Under the pieces are notes generated by a model that saw nothing but the letters and a program-made list of their open reading frames with translations, searched no databases and was not told where the DNA came from. Shown here piece by piece: positions 10,537 to 19,438 of a DNA stretch of 64,000 bases. The stretch's first letter is position 1. Every line of letters starts with the position of its first letter. A program made the translations under genes and the position numbers. The stretch is from an uncultured Bacteroidota bacterium (lineage in GTDB: Bacteria; Bacteroidota; Bacteroidia; UKL13-3): assembly GCA_903850915.1 (NCBI GenBank), contig CAINMV010000037.1, positions 150,250 to 214,249 of the forward strand, written 5' to 3'.

Positions 10537-11859
10537 TTAGAATATTTTTCTTCCTACCGATACATTTATTCCTCCCGAAAAAGGTGCGATGTTTTCGTAG
10601 TTGTTTTTTGAAATATTGTTAATATACTTGTTATAGGAGAGGTCGACACCGATTCCGTAAAGCGGAGAAAGTGCGAAGTTAACACCCAAACCGAAGCATA
10701 ATTCTCGGGCTGTGTTAACAAAATCTGTTTTTGAAATTGCTTTTTGTTCCATTGTCAGAGAATTTAAGCCCACCCCATCTGCACTTAAAAGAATGTTTTG
10801 GGAGCCACCGAGATAAAGATGGAACAAGGAATTCGTGTTAAACAACAAGTTGTAATTGAGGCCAACTGGAATTCTTAATACAGAAAAGTTGGTTTTACTA
10901 TTTAAAACAACTTGCAATGGAATTGGTAAGATTTCATAACCTATTATTCTACCATTGTTATCCGTGATTGCCTTATCGCTTACCTCAAAATCGAAGTTCG
11001 ATTGAAACCCTAACTTACTATATGAAATGCCACTTTGAATGCTAAAATTAGGGAGAAATCTATATTCAAGAGCCAACGTAGCACCATGAGTTACCCTTGC
11101 CTGTTCTGAATTTTGGCGAACATAATCATATTGTTTATTTACGAATGGCGCACCACCCTTATTCAATGCAAAACTGCGATAACTCCCCACTAATGAAATG
11201 GTAGCACTTACAAATAACTTCCCTTTATGAAAATCGCCACGACCCTTAGGCTTAGCATGCACCGTGCTTTTGCTAGTTTTATTTGGACTACGCTTTTGAG
11301 TGGTTGCTGCGGATTGATCTTGCAATCCGGGTGCAATTGCTTTTAACTCCTCAGATTTAGCGTTTATATCTTCAACAACAGAGAGAGCTTTATTTTCAAA
11401 AGCTCCTTCTGATGTTGCGATTTTAACTGAATTACCAATCGAATTATTGGCTATCGGTTCATAAGTAGTCAGGGTTACATGCGATTGTTTTGTTTCAGCA
11501 ACCGTGAGTTTTGGAGTGATTTGGGTTGATTTTACTGATGCTGTAATTGATGCTGGTGCAATTAGCGCTGTTTCATTCTCTACCTCCGATTTTACTGTTT
11601 CGGTAGTCGAAACTTGGTGTGTTGAAATTACCTTTGGCTCGATAACGTTACCATCTGCCAATTTTAGGCTAGGGTTGCTTTTCGTTACCAACATCGATGT
11701 AATAGCTCCACCTATTACTAGCAATGAAAACACCCAAACAGCAAGTATGCGACCTGATTTTTTAGCAGGTAATGAAGCACTTAATGCATCCCAACCCGTA
11801 GGTATGTCAGGTACGACATTCTCCAATTTGTGTTTTAAAAAATCATCTAACTTGTTCAT
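10537..11859 (-). CDS. Anti-sigma-like protein: inner-membrane helix plus outer-membrane barrel
   Basis: A 440-residue protein with an unusual envelope-spanning layout. Residues 1-36 are a soluble N-terminus with no signal peptide; about 37-58 is a single transmembrane helix; about 60-210 is a Ser/Thr/Lys-rich low-complexity linker; about 215-440 is a PorT-like beta-barrel with alternating strands and a terminal aromatic (IF end). Its start lies inside the ECF sigma gene (17-base overlap), so the two are translationally coupled and the short cytoplasmic N-terminus is a plausible sigma-binding segment. No zinc-binding anti-sigma motif is present. Similar ECF-linked barrel proteins occur widely in Bacteroidota. 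The function as anti-sigma factor is inferred from position and topology only. Confidence 0.7.
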   Translation of the reverse strand: MNKLDDFLKHKLENVVPDIPTGWDALSASLPAKKSGRILAVWVFSLLVIGGAITSMLVTKSNPSLKLADGNVIEPKVISTHQVSTTETVKSEVENETALIAPASITASVKSTQITPKLTVAETKQSHVTLTTYEPIANNSIGNSVKIATSEGAFENKALSVVEDINAKSEELKAIAPGLQDQSAATTQKRSPNKTSKSTVHAKPKGRGDFHKGKLFVSATISLVGSYRSFALNKGGAPFVNKQYDYVRQNSEQARVTHGATLALEYRFLPNFSIQSGISYSKLGFQSNFDFEVSDKAITDNNGRIIGYEILPIPLQVVLNSKTNFSVLRIPVGLNYNLLFNTNSLFHLYLGGSQNILLSADGVGLNSLTMEQKAISKTDFVNTARELCFGLGVNFALSPLYGIGVDLSYNKYINNISKNNYENIAPFSGGINVSVGRKIF

Positions 11860-12472
11860 ATTGTACTGTTGTAATATTTACTTTAGAAATGTTATTTCTT
11901 TTCACTTCACTTTTTTTTTGATAGTCGTTACGAATAAGCTGAATAAGCTTCACACGGGCTCTGCTCAATTGTGATTTTGAAGTGCCTTCGCTCATTCCTG
12001 TAAAGGCTGCAATCTCTGCATGTGTCATCCCATCGATGGCATACATGTTAAGAATGAGACGATACTTTAATGGCAATTCACCCATAAAAACCAATACCTC
12101 CTCAGAAGTGATCGTTTTCATCCAATAATCCTGCTCTTCTTGATCAATATCATCAACATCTGTTACTCCATAAGACTCGTCTACAAACACATTGTTAGAA
12201 AGACGACTTTTCTTACGGATTTGGTTGATGGTATTGTTTCGAATAACCGTTGCAATCCAAGCTTCGAGAGGGGTGCCAGACTTAAACTTCCCAAATTCAG
12301 TAAAAACTTTCAAAAAACCATCGTGCGCGAAATCGGCTGCTTCTTCTTTGTTCTCGGCATAGCGTAAACAAATTCCAAACACTTTTCTCCGATACAACTC
12401 GTAAACCTCCTGCATAATGCTTCGGTCTCCTTTTTGTATTCCTTGAATATGTTCAGCCTCCGATTTTAGCAC
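11843..12472 (-). CDS. RNA polymerase sigma factor, ECF type
   Basis: A 209-residue sigma-70 family protein with region 2 at about 20-95 (CLRYAENKEEAADFAHDGF, then the promoter-melting helix) and region 4 at about 135-185 (LPLKYRLILNMYAIDGMTHAEIA followed by the SQLSRARVKL recognition helix). There are no region 1.1 or 3 domains, which defines it as ECF. Translation starts at a GTG (12472). The 3' end overlaps the trans-envelope barrel gene by 17 bases, the standard arrangement of an ECF factor with its own regulator. Its regulon may include the adjacent T9SS surface proteins, but no recognisable ECF promoter was identified. Confidence 0.92.
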   Translation of the reverse strand: MLKSEAEHIQGIQKGDRSIMQEVYELYRRKVFGICLRYAENKEEAADFAHDGFLKVFTEFGKFKSGTPLEAWIATVIRNNTINQIRKKSRLSNNVFVDESYGVTDVDDIDQEEQDYWMKTITSEEVLVFMGELPLKYRLILNMYAIDGMTHAEIAAFTGMSEGTSKSQLSRARVKLIQLIRNDYQKKSEVKRNNISKVNITTVQYEQVR

Positions 12473-12547
12473 GTTCGTAAGTGTAGTTATATATTACAAT
12501 ACAATAAAATTAAAAATGGTTGCAAAAAAACAATTGATTCTCTTGTT

Positions 12548-14374
12548 TTAGCGAAGTAGTGTTACTATACCCTTGAAAACCAAGCGTTTACCTGTTGGAT
12601 CCTTAAATCGGATGAGGTACACGTAATTCCCAGTTCCACAAATGGATCCATCGCTAGAGCGACCGTTCCAGGCTATCGTCTCTTTTGTTGAGGTAAAAAC
12701 AAGTTCGCCCCATCGATCGAAAATAGTCATTTGAAATTGTGTAGTGCCTGCTGGTCCAAAAGCTTTAAATACCTCATTTTCGTATGGCCCGCCTTCGTTG
12801 GGCGAAAAGGCAGAAGGTACAAAGTACTTATAAAGATTATCTACCCTAATTATCATTGAAACGGTGTCTTCACAACCCAATTTGTTCTTGGCGGTGAGTA
12901 TCACCTGAAACCAGCCGGTATCAGTATAGGTATGCGTTGGTGAAATATCTGTAGATGTATTTTGATCCCCAAAATCCCAAATATACGTCATTGAGTTCGT
13001 GCTTTTGTTAGAGAATGTGAAATTCGCTTTTGTGATTTCAGCCTTGAGTTTATCGGGTGTGAAACTAGCAATTGGATCGCTTAAAACATAGAGATAATTG
13101 GTAATTTGCGTGTCGCAAGGCCCGTCGATGACATAAAGTTTTACTAGTTTTACACCTGACGAATCGTAGCTATGCACTGCATTCGCCCCAATTGCGGTGT
13201 CACCATCACCAAAATCCCAATGGTAATAGGTGAAATTTTGATTGTATGCGCTAAAAGTATAGTAGTCACCGATACATAAAGAATCTACCTTAAAATTTGT
13301 TACAGGCTTGGCTTGAATTATCACCTTTACCGAATCGATAGCAGTACAACTATTATTGTTGGTGGTTAAATAGTAGGTAGTTGTAACCGATGGTGATGCA
13401 ATGGTAGTGTAACCGGTGGTAGTGCTTAGCCCTGTTGCTGGCGACCAAACCGCAGTACCTAGCCCTGTTCCAGAAAGAGTAACACCCGAACGTATGCAGA
13501 TAGTAGTATCTTTATTAAAAATATCGGCATACGATTGCTTGTAAATTTTGACCAGCTTAACTGATGAATCTTTCTTTGTTTCCAGTGAATCGAAAACCAC
13601 GAGGCTGACATAAAACGAGCCGGTATCTGAAAAAGTATGAGAAACCGAAGAGGTATCCGCTTTAGTAAGAATATTACTACCTCCAGAAGCTGGATCACCA
13701 AAATACCAGATATAGTGGTGAGAGACCAACGACATATTCTTGAAGTTTGCCGTTAAAACACCACACAGAGGCGCCACAAATGTAAATTGAGAGGTAAGTG
13801 GAGTGCAGTTAACAAAATTAACCGTAATTGATTTCGTACTTATACAACCCGTGGTGGTATCCGTTACAGTTACTGTATATGTTTGGGTGTGTGTAAACCT
13901 ATATTCCACACTATTTCCTGTTGCATTAGTGCTTTGTGGGGTAGGATTCCAAGTGTATTTAAATGCAGGATCAAGCGTGGCATTAATAAAGTTGTTTTCA
14001 CTATCACCTTGACAATATGTTTTAAAAGAAGATGGAATTATAAGGACATTGGGTGCCTGAACTACTAAAATTTGATGCGTAACACTGTCTACAGGCTTGT
14101 TACTTAAATCTAGAATATATAACTTAACATTGTAGGTACCATAAGCTGAAAAAGTATGCGATTGCGTAATCTTGGTTAAGTTAAAGGCAAAGTTACTTGC
14201 GCCAGATGTAGGATCATCGAAGCTCCAAAAATAGGCGATATTAAGCCCAGTAGATGTATTAGTAAATCCTGTGGTTAAAGTGCCACAAACTGGAGAAGTA
14301 TATGTATAGCTAACCGCAGAATATGTTTTATTCAGCAGCAAAAATAAAAACAAAAAGGTGATTACTTTCCTCAT
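12548..14374 (-). CDS. Secreted PKD-domain protein with type B T9SS sorting domain
   Basis: A 608-residue exported protein. The signal peptide is about 1-19. Four PKD-type domains can be picked out by their W-F/Y-x-D/G-D-x cores (FWSFDDPTSG, YIWYFGDPASG, YHWDFGDGDT, YIWDFGDQNT), with an Ig-like stretch between the second and third. A type B sorting domain follows (FVPSAFSPNEGGP to the terminal TLLR). It sits directly upstream of the ECF sigma gene on the same strand and shares its divergent intergenic region with ung. Probably a surface or released structural protein; no enzyme signature is present. Confidence 0.9.
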   Translation of the reverse strand: MRKVITFLFLFLLLNKTYSAVSYTYTSPVCGTLTTGFTNTSTGLNIAYFWSFDDPTSGASNFAFNLTKITQSHTFSAYGTYNVKLYILDLSNKPVDSVTHQILVVQAPNVLIIPSSFKTYCQGDSENNFINATLDPAFKYTWNPTPQSTNATGNSVEYRFTHTQTYTVTVTDTTTGCISTKSITVNFVNCTPLTSQFTFVAPLCGVLTANFKNMSLVSHHYIWYFGDPASGGSNILTKADTSSVSHTFSDTGSFYVSLVVFDSLETKKDSSVKLVKIYKQSYADIFNKDTTICIRSGVTLSGTGLGTAVWSPATGLSTTTGYTTIASPSVTTTYYLTTNNNSCTAIDSVKVIIQAKPVTNFKVDSLCIGDYYTFSAYNQNFTYYHWDFGDGDTAIGANAVHSYDSSGVKLVKLYVIDGPCDTQITNYLYVLSDPIASFTPDKLKAEITKANFTFSNKSTNSMTYIWDFGDQNTSTDISPTHTYTDTGWFQVILTAKNKLGCEDTVSMIIRVDNLYKYFVPSAFSPNEGGPYENEVFKAFGPAGTTQFQMTIFDRWGELVFTSTKETIAWNGRSSDGSICGTGNYVYLIRFKDPTGKRLVFKGIVTLLR

Positions 14375-14384
14375 TTATAGAAAG

Positions 14385-14392
14385 CAAATTTA
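14385..14392 (-). promoter_or_regulatory. -7 promoter element for the 608-residue T9SS protein
   Basis: On the minus strand TAAATTTG, a full match to TAnnTTTG, lies 10 bases before the ATG at 14374. A weaker plus-strand TTACTTTG (14394-14401) next to it may drive ung, so the two promoters would nearly abut. Confidence 0.5.
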
Positions 14393-14426
14393 GTTTACTT
14401 TGTGCAAATAATCATCATCCTAAAAA

Positions 14427-15119
14427 GTGAAGCAAGAAGACATAAAATTCCCATCGGATTGGAATGAAATGTTGCATGAAGAATTTGAAAAGTCATACAT
14501 GCATAGTTTAATGTCGTTTTTAAGGGAAGAAAAGAATAACGGAAAAACGATATATCCCAACTTCAATGAAATCTTTAATGCCTTTAAAACCACTACCCTT
14601 TCCAATGTTAAAGTAGTTTTGCTTGGTCAAGACCCTTATCATGGTGAAGGCCAAGCCCATGGACTAAGCTTTTCGGTAAAATCAAATGTAAAAACACCAC
14701 CCTCATTACAAAATATTTTTAAAGAGCTTCAACGCGATTTGGGGTGTGTGCCACCGAACCATGGAAACCTACAAAAATGGGCTAATCAAGGTGTTCTTTT
14801 ACTCAATACTGTTTTATCAGTAAATGCAAATGAGCCGGCATCACATCAAGGTAAAGGATGGGAAATATTTACAGATACTGTGATTCGAAAACTACAAGAG
14901 AAAAAAGAGAATGTAGTGTTTTTACTTTGGGGAAAATTTGCACAAAGTAAAATTCCACTTATACAACACTCAAAGCATTTAATTTTGCAGGCCCCACACC
15001 CATCGCCCTTTTCGGCACATACTGGATTTTTTGGATGTAAGCATTTTTCTAAATGCAATGCCTATCTAAAAGAAAATAATTTACAAGAAATAGATTGGCA
15101 ATTAAAATCTTTGACTTAA
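14427..15119 (+). CDS. ung: Uracil-DNA glycosylase, family 1
   Basis: A 230-residue base-excision repair enzyme that removes uracil from DNA. The water-activating motif GQDPYHG is at 67-73 (catalytic Asp69) and the DNA-intercalation motif HPSPFSAHTGFFGCKHFS lies near the C-terminus. Length and motif spacing are normal for family 1 Ung. Translation starts at GTG (14427), the only sensible start before the conserved FPSDWNEML segment. The gene is divergent from the T9SS gene at 12548 and converges with rpiB with a 26-base gap and no terminator hairpin. Confidence 0.97.
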   Translation: MKQEDIKFPSDWNEMLHEEFEKSYMHSLMSFLREEKNNGKTIYPNFNEIFNAFKTTTLSNVKVVLLGQDPYHGEGQAHGLSFSVKSNVKTPPSLQNIFKELQRDLGCVPPNHGNLQKWANQGVLLLNTVLSVNANEPASHQGKGWEIFTDTVIRKLQEKKENVVFLLWGKFAQSKIPLIQHSKHLILQAPHPSPFSAHTGFFGCKHFSKCNAYLKENNLQEIDWQLKSLT

Positions 15120-15145
15120 GAAATAAGGATGTTGGAAATATGAAA

Positions 15146-15574
15146 TTATAAATTCACCTTATCCACCCTGCGTTGGTGCCTTCCACCTTCGAAAGCAGTT
15201 CCGATAAACACATCTACCATTTCTTTTGCCAAATCAAAACTAACAAATCGAGCAGGCAAACAAATAATATTTGAATCATTATGTTGACGTGCGAGGGCAG
15301 CCAATTCAGTGTTCCAGCATAGAGCTGCACGCACATCGGGGTGCTTATTGGCTGTGAAACAAACACCGTTTCCGCTACCGCAGATGAGAATGCCGAAATC
15401 ACTTAATTGCTTTGCAACATTAACCGCCAAGGGGTGTGCAAAATCAGGATAATCACAACTTTCAGTGCTAAAAGGACCAAAATCCTGCACATGAAATCCT
15501 TTTAATTCTAAATATGAAATCAGTTGTTGTTTATATTCGAAACCGGCATGATCGCCACCTATTGCTATTTTCAT
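15146..15574 (-). CDS. rpiB: Ribose-5-phosphate isomerase B
   Basis: A 142-residue LacA/RpiB-family enzyme interconverting ribose 5-phosphate and ribulose 5-phosphate in the pentose phosphate pathway. The N-terminal GGDHAGFEYK (DHAG at 8-11), catalytic Cys65 in GILICGSGNG and the RQHND segment (96-100) are all present, so the enzyme should be active. It is 63 bases downstream of tatC on the same strand and may be co-transcribed. No separate promoter element was found. Confidence 0.96.
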   Translation of the reverse strand: MKIAIGGDHAGFEYKQQLISYLELKGFHVQDFGPFSTESCDYPDFAHPLAVNVAKQLSDFGILICGSGNGVCFTANKHPDVRAALCWNTELAALARQHNDSNIICLPARFVSFDLAKEMVDVFIGTAFEGGRHQRRVDKVNL

Positions 15575-15637
15575 GATACTATATTAATTAACGAATTATT
15601 TAAAAAAATCGATTTGGGATGCACTTCTTATAATTTA

Positions 15638-16486
15638 TTAAGCCCATCCTGATTTCTGATCTTCAATATCTTTTTGTCGCTTTACGTAGGCTGCAATAAA
15701 AATACTAAACTCAAACAAGCCATATAAAGGAATAGCCATGATAGTTTGGCTTACCACGTCGGGTGGCGTAATTGCAGCGGCAATAATTAATATTATTATT
15801 ATGGCCCACCTACGATATTTTCGCATTAGCTGCGGTGTTAAAATTCTAATTTTCGCTAAGAAATACACAAGCATCGGTAATTCAAAAACCAAGCCCGTAG
15901 CTAGTGTGAGCGTTGAAACTAAACTTATATAAGAATCTAGGGTTATAAGTGCTTTAACTTGTGTACTTATTCGATAGTTACCCAAGAAATTTACCGCCAT
16001 TGGACAAAGCACAAAATAGCCAAAACACACACCAAGAAACATAAAGAAGCTAGTGAAAAAGATTATCCCTGTTGTATATCTCCGTTCGGTAGGCTTAAGC
16101 GCTGGTCGAACGAAACGCCAAATTTCCCAAACAAAATAGGGAAAAGCCAATATTAAACCAACACAAAACGATATCCAAAACTGGTTACTCAGTTGTTCGC
16201 CCAATTCACGACTTACAATTTCGAAATCGAGCCTTATATTACAAAATGAATCGTCGAAGTGAAAGTGTTGTGCTGCTTTACAAAGCAAACGATAGGTAAC
16301 AAAATCAGCGTTTTTAGGACCTAATAAAACCTGGTCGTAAACAATTTCTGGATATAAAAATGCAAACGTGGATGTAATAGTCAGCACAATTAATACGCGA
16401 ATAATATGCCATCTTAACTCTTCTAGGTGTTCCCAAAAGCTCATCTCCTTTGCAGGAGCATCTACATCTACTTGATCTATGGGCAT
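15638..16486 (-). CDS. tatC: Sec-independent translocase subunit TatC
   Basis: A 282-residue inner-membrane protein with six predicted helices, the receptor for twin-arginine signal peptides. Family signatures include FWEHLEELRWHI at about 17-28 (the cytoplasmic EHLEELR motif), the conserved first periplasmic loop and FVRPALKPTERR. An insertion of about 35 residues between helix 1 and the LGEQLSNQF segment is longer than in Escherichia coli TatC and is typical of Bacteroidota. No tatA gene is adjacent. Confidence 0.96.
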   Translation of the reverse strand: MPIDQVDVDAPAKEMSFWEHLEELRWHIIRVLIVLTITSTFAFLYPEIVYDQVLLGPKNADFVTYRLLCKAAQHFHFDDSFCNIRLDFEIVSRELGEQLSNQFWISFCVGLILAFPYFVWEIWRFVRPALKPTERRYTTGIIFFTSFFMFLGVCFGYFVLCPMAVNFLGNYRISTQVKALITLDSYISLVSTLTLATGLVFELPMLVYFLAKIRILTPQLMRKYRRWAIIIILIIAAAITPPDVVSQTIMAIPLYGLFEFSIFIAAYVKRQKDIEDQKSGWA

Positions 16487-16531
16487 GGATTGTTATTGAT
16501 TAGTTTTGTACAGCTTAATATTAAGTGCACG

Positions 16532-16539
16532 CGAAAATA
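16532..16539 (-). promoter_or_regulatory. -7 promoter element for tatC
   Basis: Minus-strand TATTTTCG, a TAnnTTTG variant, lies 45 bases before the tatC ATG within the divergent tatC-dut interval. Confidence 0.4.
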
Positions 16540-16592
16540 ATAAAAGAAAAACGGAACTATGTAAATACATCGCGACGTTAACTAAAGAATAG

Positions 16593-16600
16593 TATTTTCG
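16593..16600 (+). promoter_or_regulatory. -7 promoter element for dut
   Basis: TATTTTCG ends only 7 bases before the dut ATG (16608), implying a leader of a few bases at most. Confidence 0.45.
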
Positions 16601-16607
16601 CAAAGCC

Positions 16608-17045
16608 ATGGACATTCCTATTCACATTAAAAACCTAAGCAACAATCCCCATCCTTTATATCAAACAGCGCTTTCTGCGGGTGTTGATGTATGCGCTTTT
16701 ACCTCAGAAAAGTTAATATTAATGCCTCAGCAACGAATGCTTGTTGGAACTGGATTATACATCGCATTGCCTTCTGGATTTGAAGCGCAAATAAGACCTC
16801 GAAGTGGGCTTGCGTTAAAACATGGCATCACGGTTTTAAATAGTCCAGGAACGATAGACGCCGATTATCGTGGGGAGATAAAAATTTTACTCATCAACCA
16901 TGGTTCAGAAGCCTTTGAAATTAAGAACGGGGATAGAATCGCACAGATGATTATTTGCAGTCATTCAAAGGTAGCTTGGATTGAAACAAACGATTTAAAT
17001 GAAACAGAGCGTGGTGCTGGAGGCTATGGAAGCACTGGCATCTAA
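16608..17045 (+). CDS. dut: dUTP diphosphatase
   Basis: A 145-residue trimeric dUTPase that hydrolyses dUTP to dUMP and PPi, keeping uracil out of DNA and supplying thymidylate synthesis. All five family motifs are visible: I AGVDVCA (24-30), II RPRSGLA (63-69), [12 protein letters not shown] (81-89, substrate Asp/Tyr), IV NGDRIAQ (107-113) and [12 protein letters not shown] (134-144, the flexible lid). It heads a three-gene run with the thioesterase and isochorismate synthase (19-base gap to the next gene), although the functions are unrelated. Confidence 0.97.
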   Translation: MDIPIHIKNLSNNPHPLYQTALSAGVDVCAFTSEKLILMPQQRMLVGTGLYIALPSGFEAQIRPRSGLALKHGITVLNSPGTIDADYRGEIKILLINHGSEAFEIKNGDRIAQMIICSHSKVAWIETNDLNETERGAGGYGSTGI

Positions 17046-17064
17046 AATTATAAAAAATTAGATT

Positions 17065-17520
17065 ATGGATTTCTTAATCAAACCATCACCGCAAGAGTTA
17101 AATAACTATTGCAAAAATACAATTGCCGATTTTTTAGGGATAGAATTTATTGAGACGGGTGACAATTATTTAATTGCTCGTATGCCCGTGAACGAAAGAA
17201 CACAGCAGCCACTTGGACTATTGCATGGAGGGGCAAGCTGTGTATTAGCAGAGCAAGCAGGAAGTATGGCCGCAAATTTATTTTTAAATCGTGATACCCA
17301 TGTAGCGTTAGGGTTAGATATTAATGCAAATCATTTAAAAGCTGCTCGAAAAGGCTATGTTTTCGCGAAAGCCATTCCGATACATATAGGAGCGAGAACC
17401 CAAGTATGGGAAATAAAAATTACAGACGAGAAAAATGAATTGACTTGTATTTCTCGGTTGACTATGGCCGTGATACCTGTTAGCCCAGACACACAAAGAA
17501 AACAAGAATTGATTTCATGA
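17065..17520 (+). CDS. Hotdog-fold thioesterase, probable DHNA-CoA hydrolase
   Basis: A 151-residue PaaI/YbgC-like hotdog thioesterase. The active-site helix HGGASCVLAE (54-63, with the nucleophilic/general-base Glu63) and the LGLDINANHL strand are typical. It overlaps the isochorismate synthase gene by four bases (ATGA), so the two are translated as a pair. That pairing argues for 1,4-dihydroxy-2-naphthoyl-CoA hydrolysis in menaquinone synthesis (MenI role). The family also contains phenylacetyl-CoA and other acyl-CoA thioesterases, so substrate assignment rests on context. Confidence 0.85.
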   Translation: MDFLIKPSPQELNNYCKNTIADFLGIEFIETGDNYLIARMPVNERTQQPLGLLHGGASCVLAEQAGSMAANLFLNRDTHVALGLDINANHLKAARKGYVFAKAIPIHIGARTQVWEIKITDEKNELTCISRLTMAVIPVSPDTQRKQELIS

Positions 17521-18617
17521 GTGCCGAATTAAACGCGATTTATCATGCGGCAATACTCGCAAAAGGGCATGCTGTTTTTTATCGTCTTCCAAACGAAGCG
17601 GCGATTTATGGGGCAATTTGTGAGGAGCTAAACGAAATACCCGTTGATGGTGATGGGTTTATTATAAAGCCATTTAGCGATTCTGATTCGACAAGAATTG
17701 TTACTGAGGAGATTGCCTTTCGCTTTCTAGAAGAAATTTCTTTTAGTTTTAATAAGAATAATCGATTCACAAAAGATCTTCAAACCTTTTATTCGAAGTG
17801 TTTCAATAAAAGGGAAAATAATCTTGTTCCTTTTTTTAACGGTATTTCCGGTATTTCGAGCTCAAAACAACAGTATATTTCTGCAGTAGAGAATGCAGTT
17901 TCAGAGATAAAAGCTGGAAATATAACCAAGGTTGTTTTATCACGTTGCAAACCACATCACTTTGTACAGCGAAAACATCCAATTAACATATTCCTTGAAT
18001 TGTGCTCGCGTTATCCTGGAGCCTTTGTTAATTTAATTTCCTCTCCGGTTTATGGCACTTGGATTGGCGCTTCGCCTGAATCACTCTTAGAGCAGCAAAA
18101 TGAGTACTATTGTACCATGGCCTTGGCAGGCACAAAAAAATCGAAGGAGCTTTCGTCATTTACCACCAAAGAAGTAAAAGAGCAAAAAATAATACAAGAA
18201 TATATTCAAGAGCTACTTTTAACCAAAAATATTGATGCCGTATTTTCCGATATTTCAGCCTATCGCGCCGGTGAATTAACCCATTTAAAGACAAAAATAA
18301 ATTTTTCGGCAACCGCAAGCGAACGAATTTCAATTGCAACCATGCTACATCCTACACCTGCAGTTGGGGGGGTTCCAAGAGAGAGCGCCATAAATTTTAT
18401 AGCTAACCACGAAAATTACAATCGTGAACTATATGCAGGATATTTCGGTCCAATAAAGAAAAACGCGATGCAATTGTTTGTAAATATTAGGTGTATGCAA
18501 TGGACCCCTGACAATGCAATACTTTATGCAGGAGCCGGCATTACAGAAGATTCTGACCCCTTGGCAGAATTTGAAGAAACCGAGAACAAAATGAATATTA
18601 TTGGTTCGGTGTTATAA
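17517..18617 (+). CDS. menF: Isochorismate synthase
   Basis: A 366-residue chorismate-utilising enzyme, converting chorismate to isochorismate at the entry to menaquinone or siderophore synthesis. The C-terminal chorismate-binding domain shows SPVYGTWIGASPESLLE, the HPTPAVGGVPRE loop and ELYAGYFGPI, ending with GAGITEDSDPLAEFEETENK. Salicylate and anthranilate synthases share the fold; the single-domain length and partnership with a thioesterase favour the menaquinone route. It ends 5 bases from the convergent response regulator with no visible terminator. Confidence 0.92.
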   Translation: MSAELNAIYHAAILAKGHAVFYRLPNEAAIYGAICEELNEIPVDGDGFIIKPFSDSDSTRIVTEEIAFRFLEEISFSFNKNNRFTKDLQTFYSKCFNKRENNLVPFFNGISGISSSKQQYISAVENAVSEIKAGNITKVVLSRCKPHHFVQRKHPINIFLELCSRYPGAFVNLISSPVYGTWIGASPESLLEQQNEYYCTMALAGTKKSKELSSFTTKEVKEQKIIQEYIQELLLTKNIDAVFSDISAYRAGELTHLKTKINFSATASERISIATMLHPTPAVGGVPRESAINFIANHENYNRELYAGYFGPIKKNAMQLFVNIRCMQWTPDNAILYAGAGITEDSDPLAEFEETENKMNIIGSVL

Positions 18618-18622
18618 CACAA

Positions 18623-19300
18623 TTAAGCTATAAATTTATAGCCAACACCCTTTATTGTAGTGATAAAATCTTCACCTATTTTTTCACGAATTTTGCGAAT
18701 ATGAACATCTACTGTACGTTCACCAACATAAACATCGTTACCCCAAACACGAGCTAAAACATCGTCGCGGCTAAAAACCTTGCCTGGCGAACCAGCTAGG
18801 ATATATAATAACTCGAATTCCTTTTTGGGTAAAGAGATAGGCTCTTCATTCTTGTAAACCACATAACTATCACGATCTATTTTAAAAATTCCGACATTTA
18901 GATTCGGCAACTCCTCCTCCTTAACATAACGCTTAATAATTGTTTTAAGGCGAGTACTTAATGCAGCAGGTTTAATGGGTTTTGCTATATAGTCTTCAGC
19001 TCCTAGGTCGAAGCCTTGAACTTCGCTGTGCTCTTCATTTCGCGCCGTTAAGAAAACGAATGGGATATTTTTTAATACTTCACTATGCTTAACCTTACGA
19101 CAAACCTGAAATCCGTCCATTTCTGGCATCATCACATCATGTAAAATTAAGTCTGGCTTTATTTTTAATGCTAATTCGTACGTTTCAGTGCTTTTATTTG
19201 TAACTGTAACATCGAAACCATTACGCTCAAGATTAAATTTAATTATCTCGAGAATATCCAAATCATCGTCGGCAACTAGTATTTTATATTTCTTAATCAT
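18623..19300 (-). CDS. OmpR/PhoB-family response regulator
   Basis: A 225-residue two-domain transcription factor. The receiver domain (about 5-120) has the acidic cluster DDD at 11-13, phospho-acceptor Asp55 in LILHDVMMPE and the conserved Lys in IAKPIKP. The C-terminal winged helix (about 130-225) carries GERTVDVHIRKIREKIG, the DNA-recognition helix. No histidine kinase is adjacent in the window, so it is an orphan here. A tandem 11-base repeat before the gene at 25824 has the spacing that PhoB-type regulators bind, but no link is shown. Confidence 0.94.
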   Translation of the reverse strand: MIKKYKILVADDDLDILEIIKFNLERNGFDVTVTNKSTETYELALKIKPDLILHDVMMPEMDGFQVCRKVKHSEVLKNIPFVFLTARNEEHSEVQGFDLGAEDYIAKPIKPAALSTRLKTIIKRYVKEEELPNLNVGIFKIDRDSYVVYKNEEPISLPKKEFELLYILAGSPGKVFSRDDVLARVWGNDVYVGERTVDVHIRKIREKIGEDFITTIKGVGYKFIA

Positions 19301-19380
19301 TGTTGCAAATTTGTTATTTCAATGCCGTGTTAATGTTACTTTAATATTAATATATTATTAGTATTAATATTAAAGCCATA

Positions 19381-19420
19381 AAAAAACCCTGTTTCAGAAA
19401 ACTAAAACAGGGTTCTTTTT
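19381..19420 (-). terminator. Intrinsic terminator downstream of the RRM gene
   Basis: AACCCTGTTT (19385-19394) pairs perfectly with AAACAGGGTT (19405-19414) around a 10-base loop. The minus strand continues into a T-run, ending the RRM transcript before the response regulator. The plus strand also has a T-run, but no plus-strand gene enters here. Confidence 0.85.
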
Positions 19421-19438
19421 TAAATTACAACTACAATA

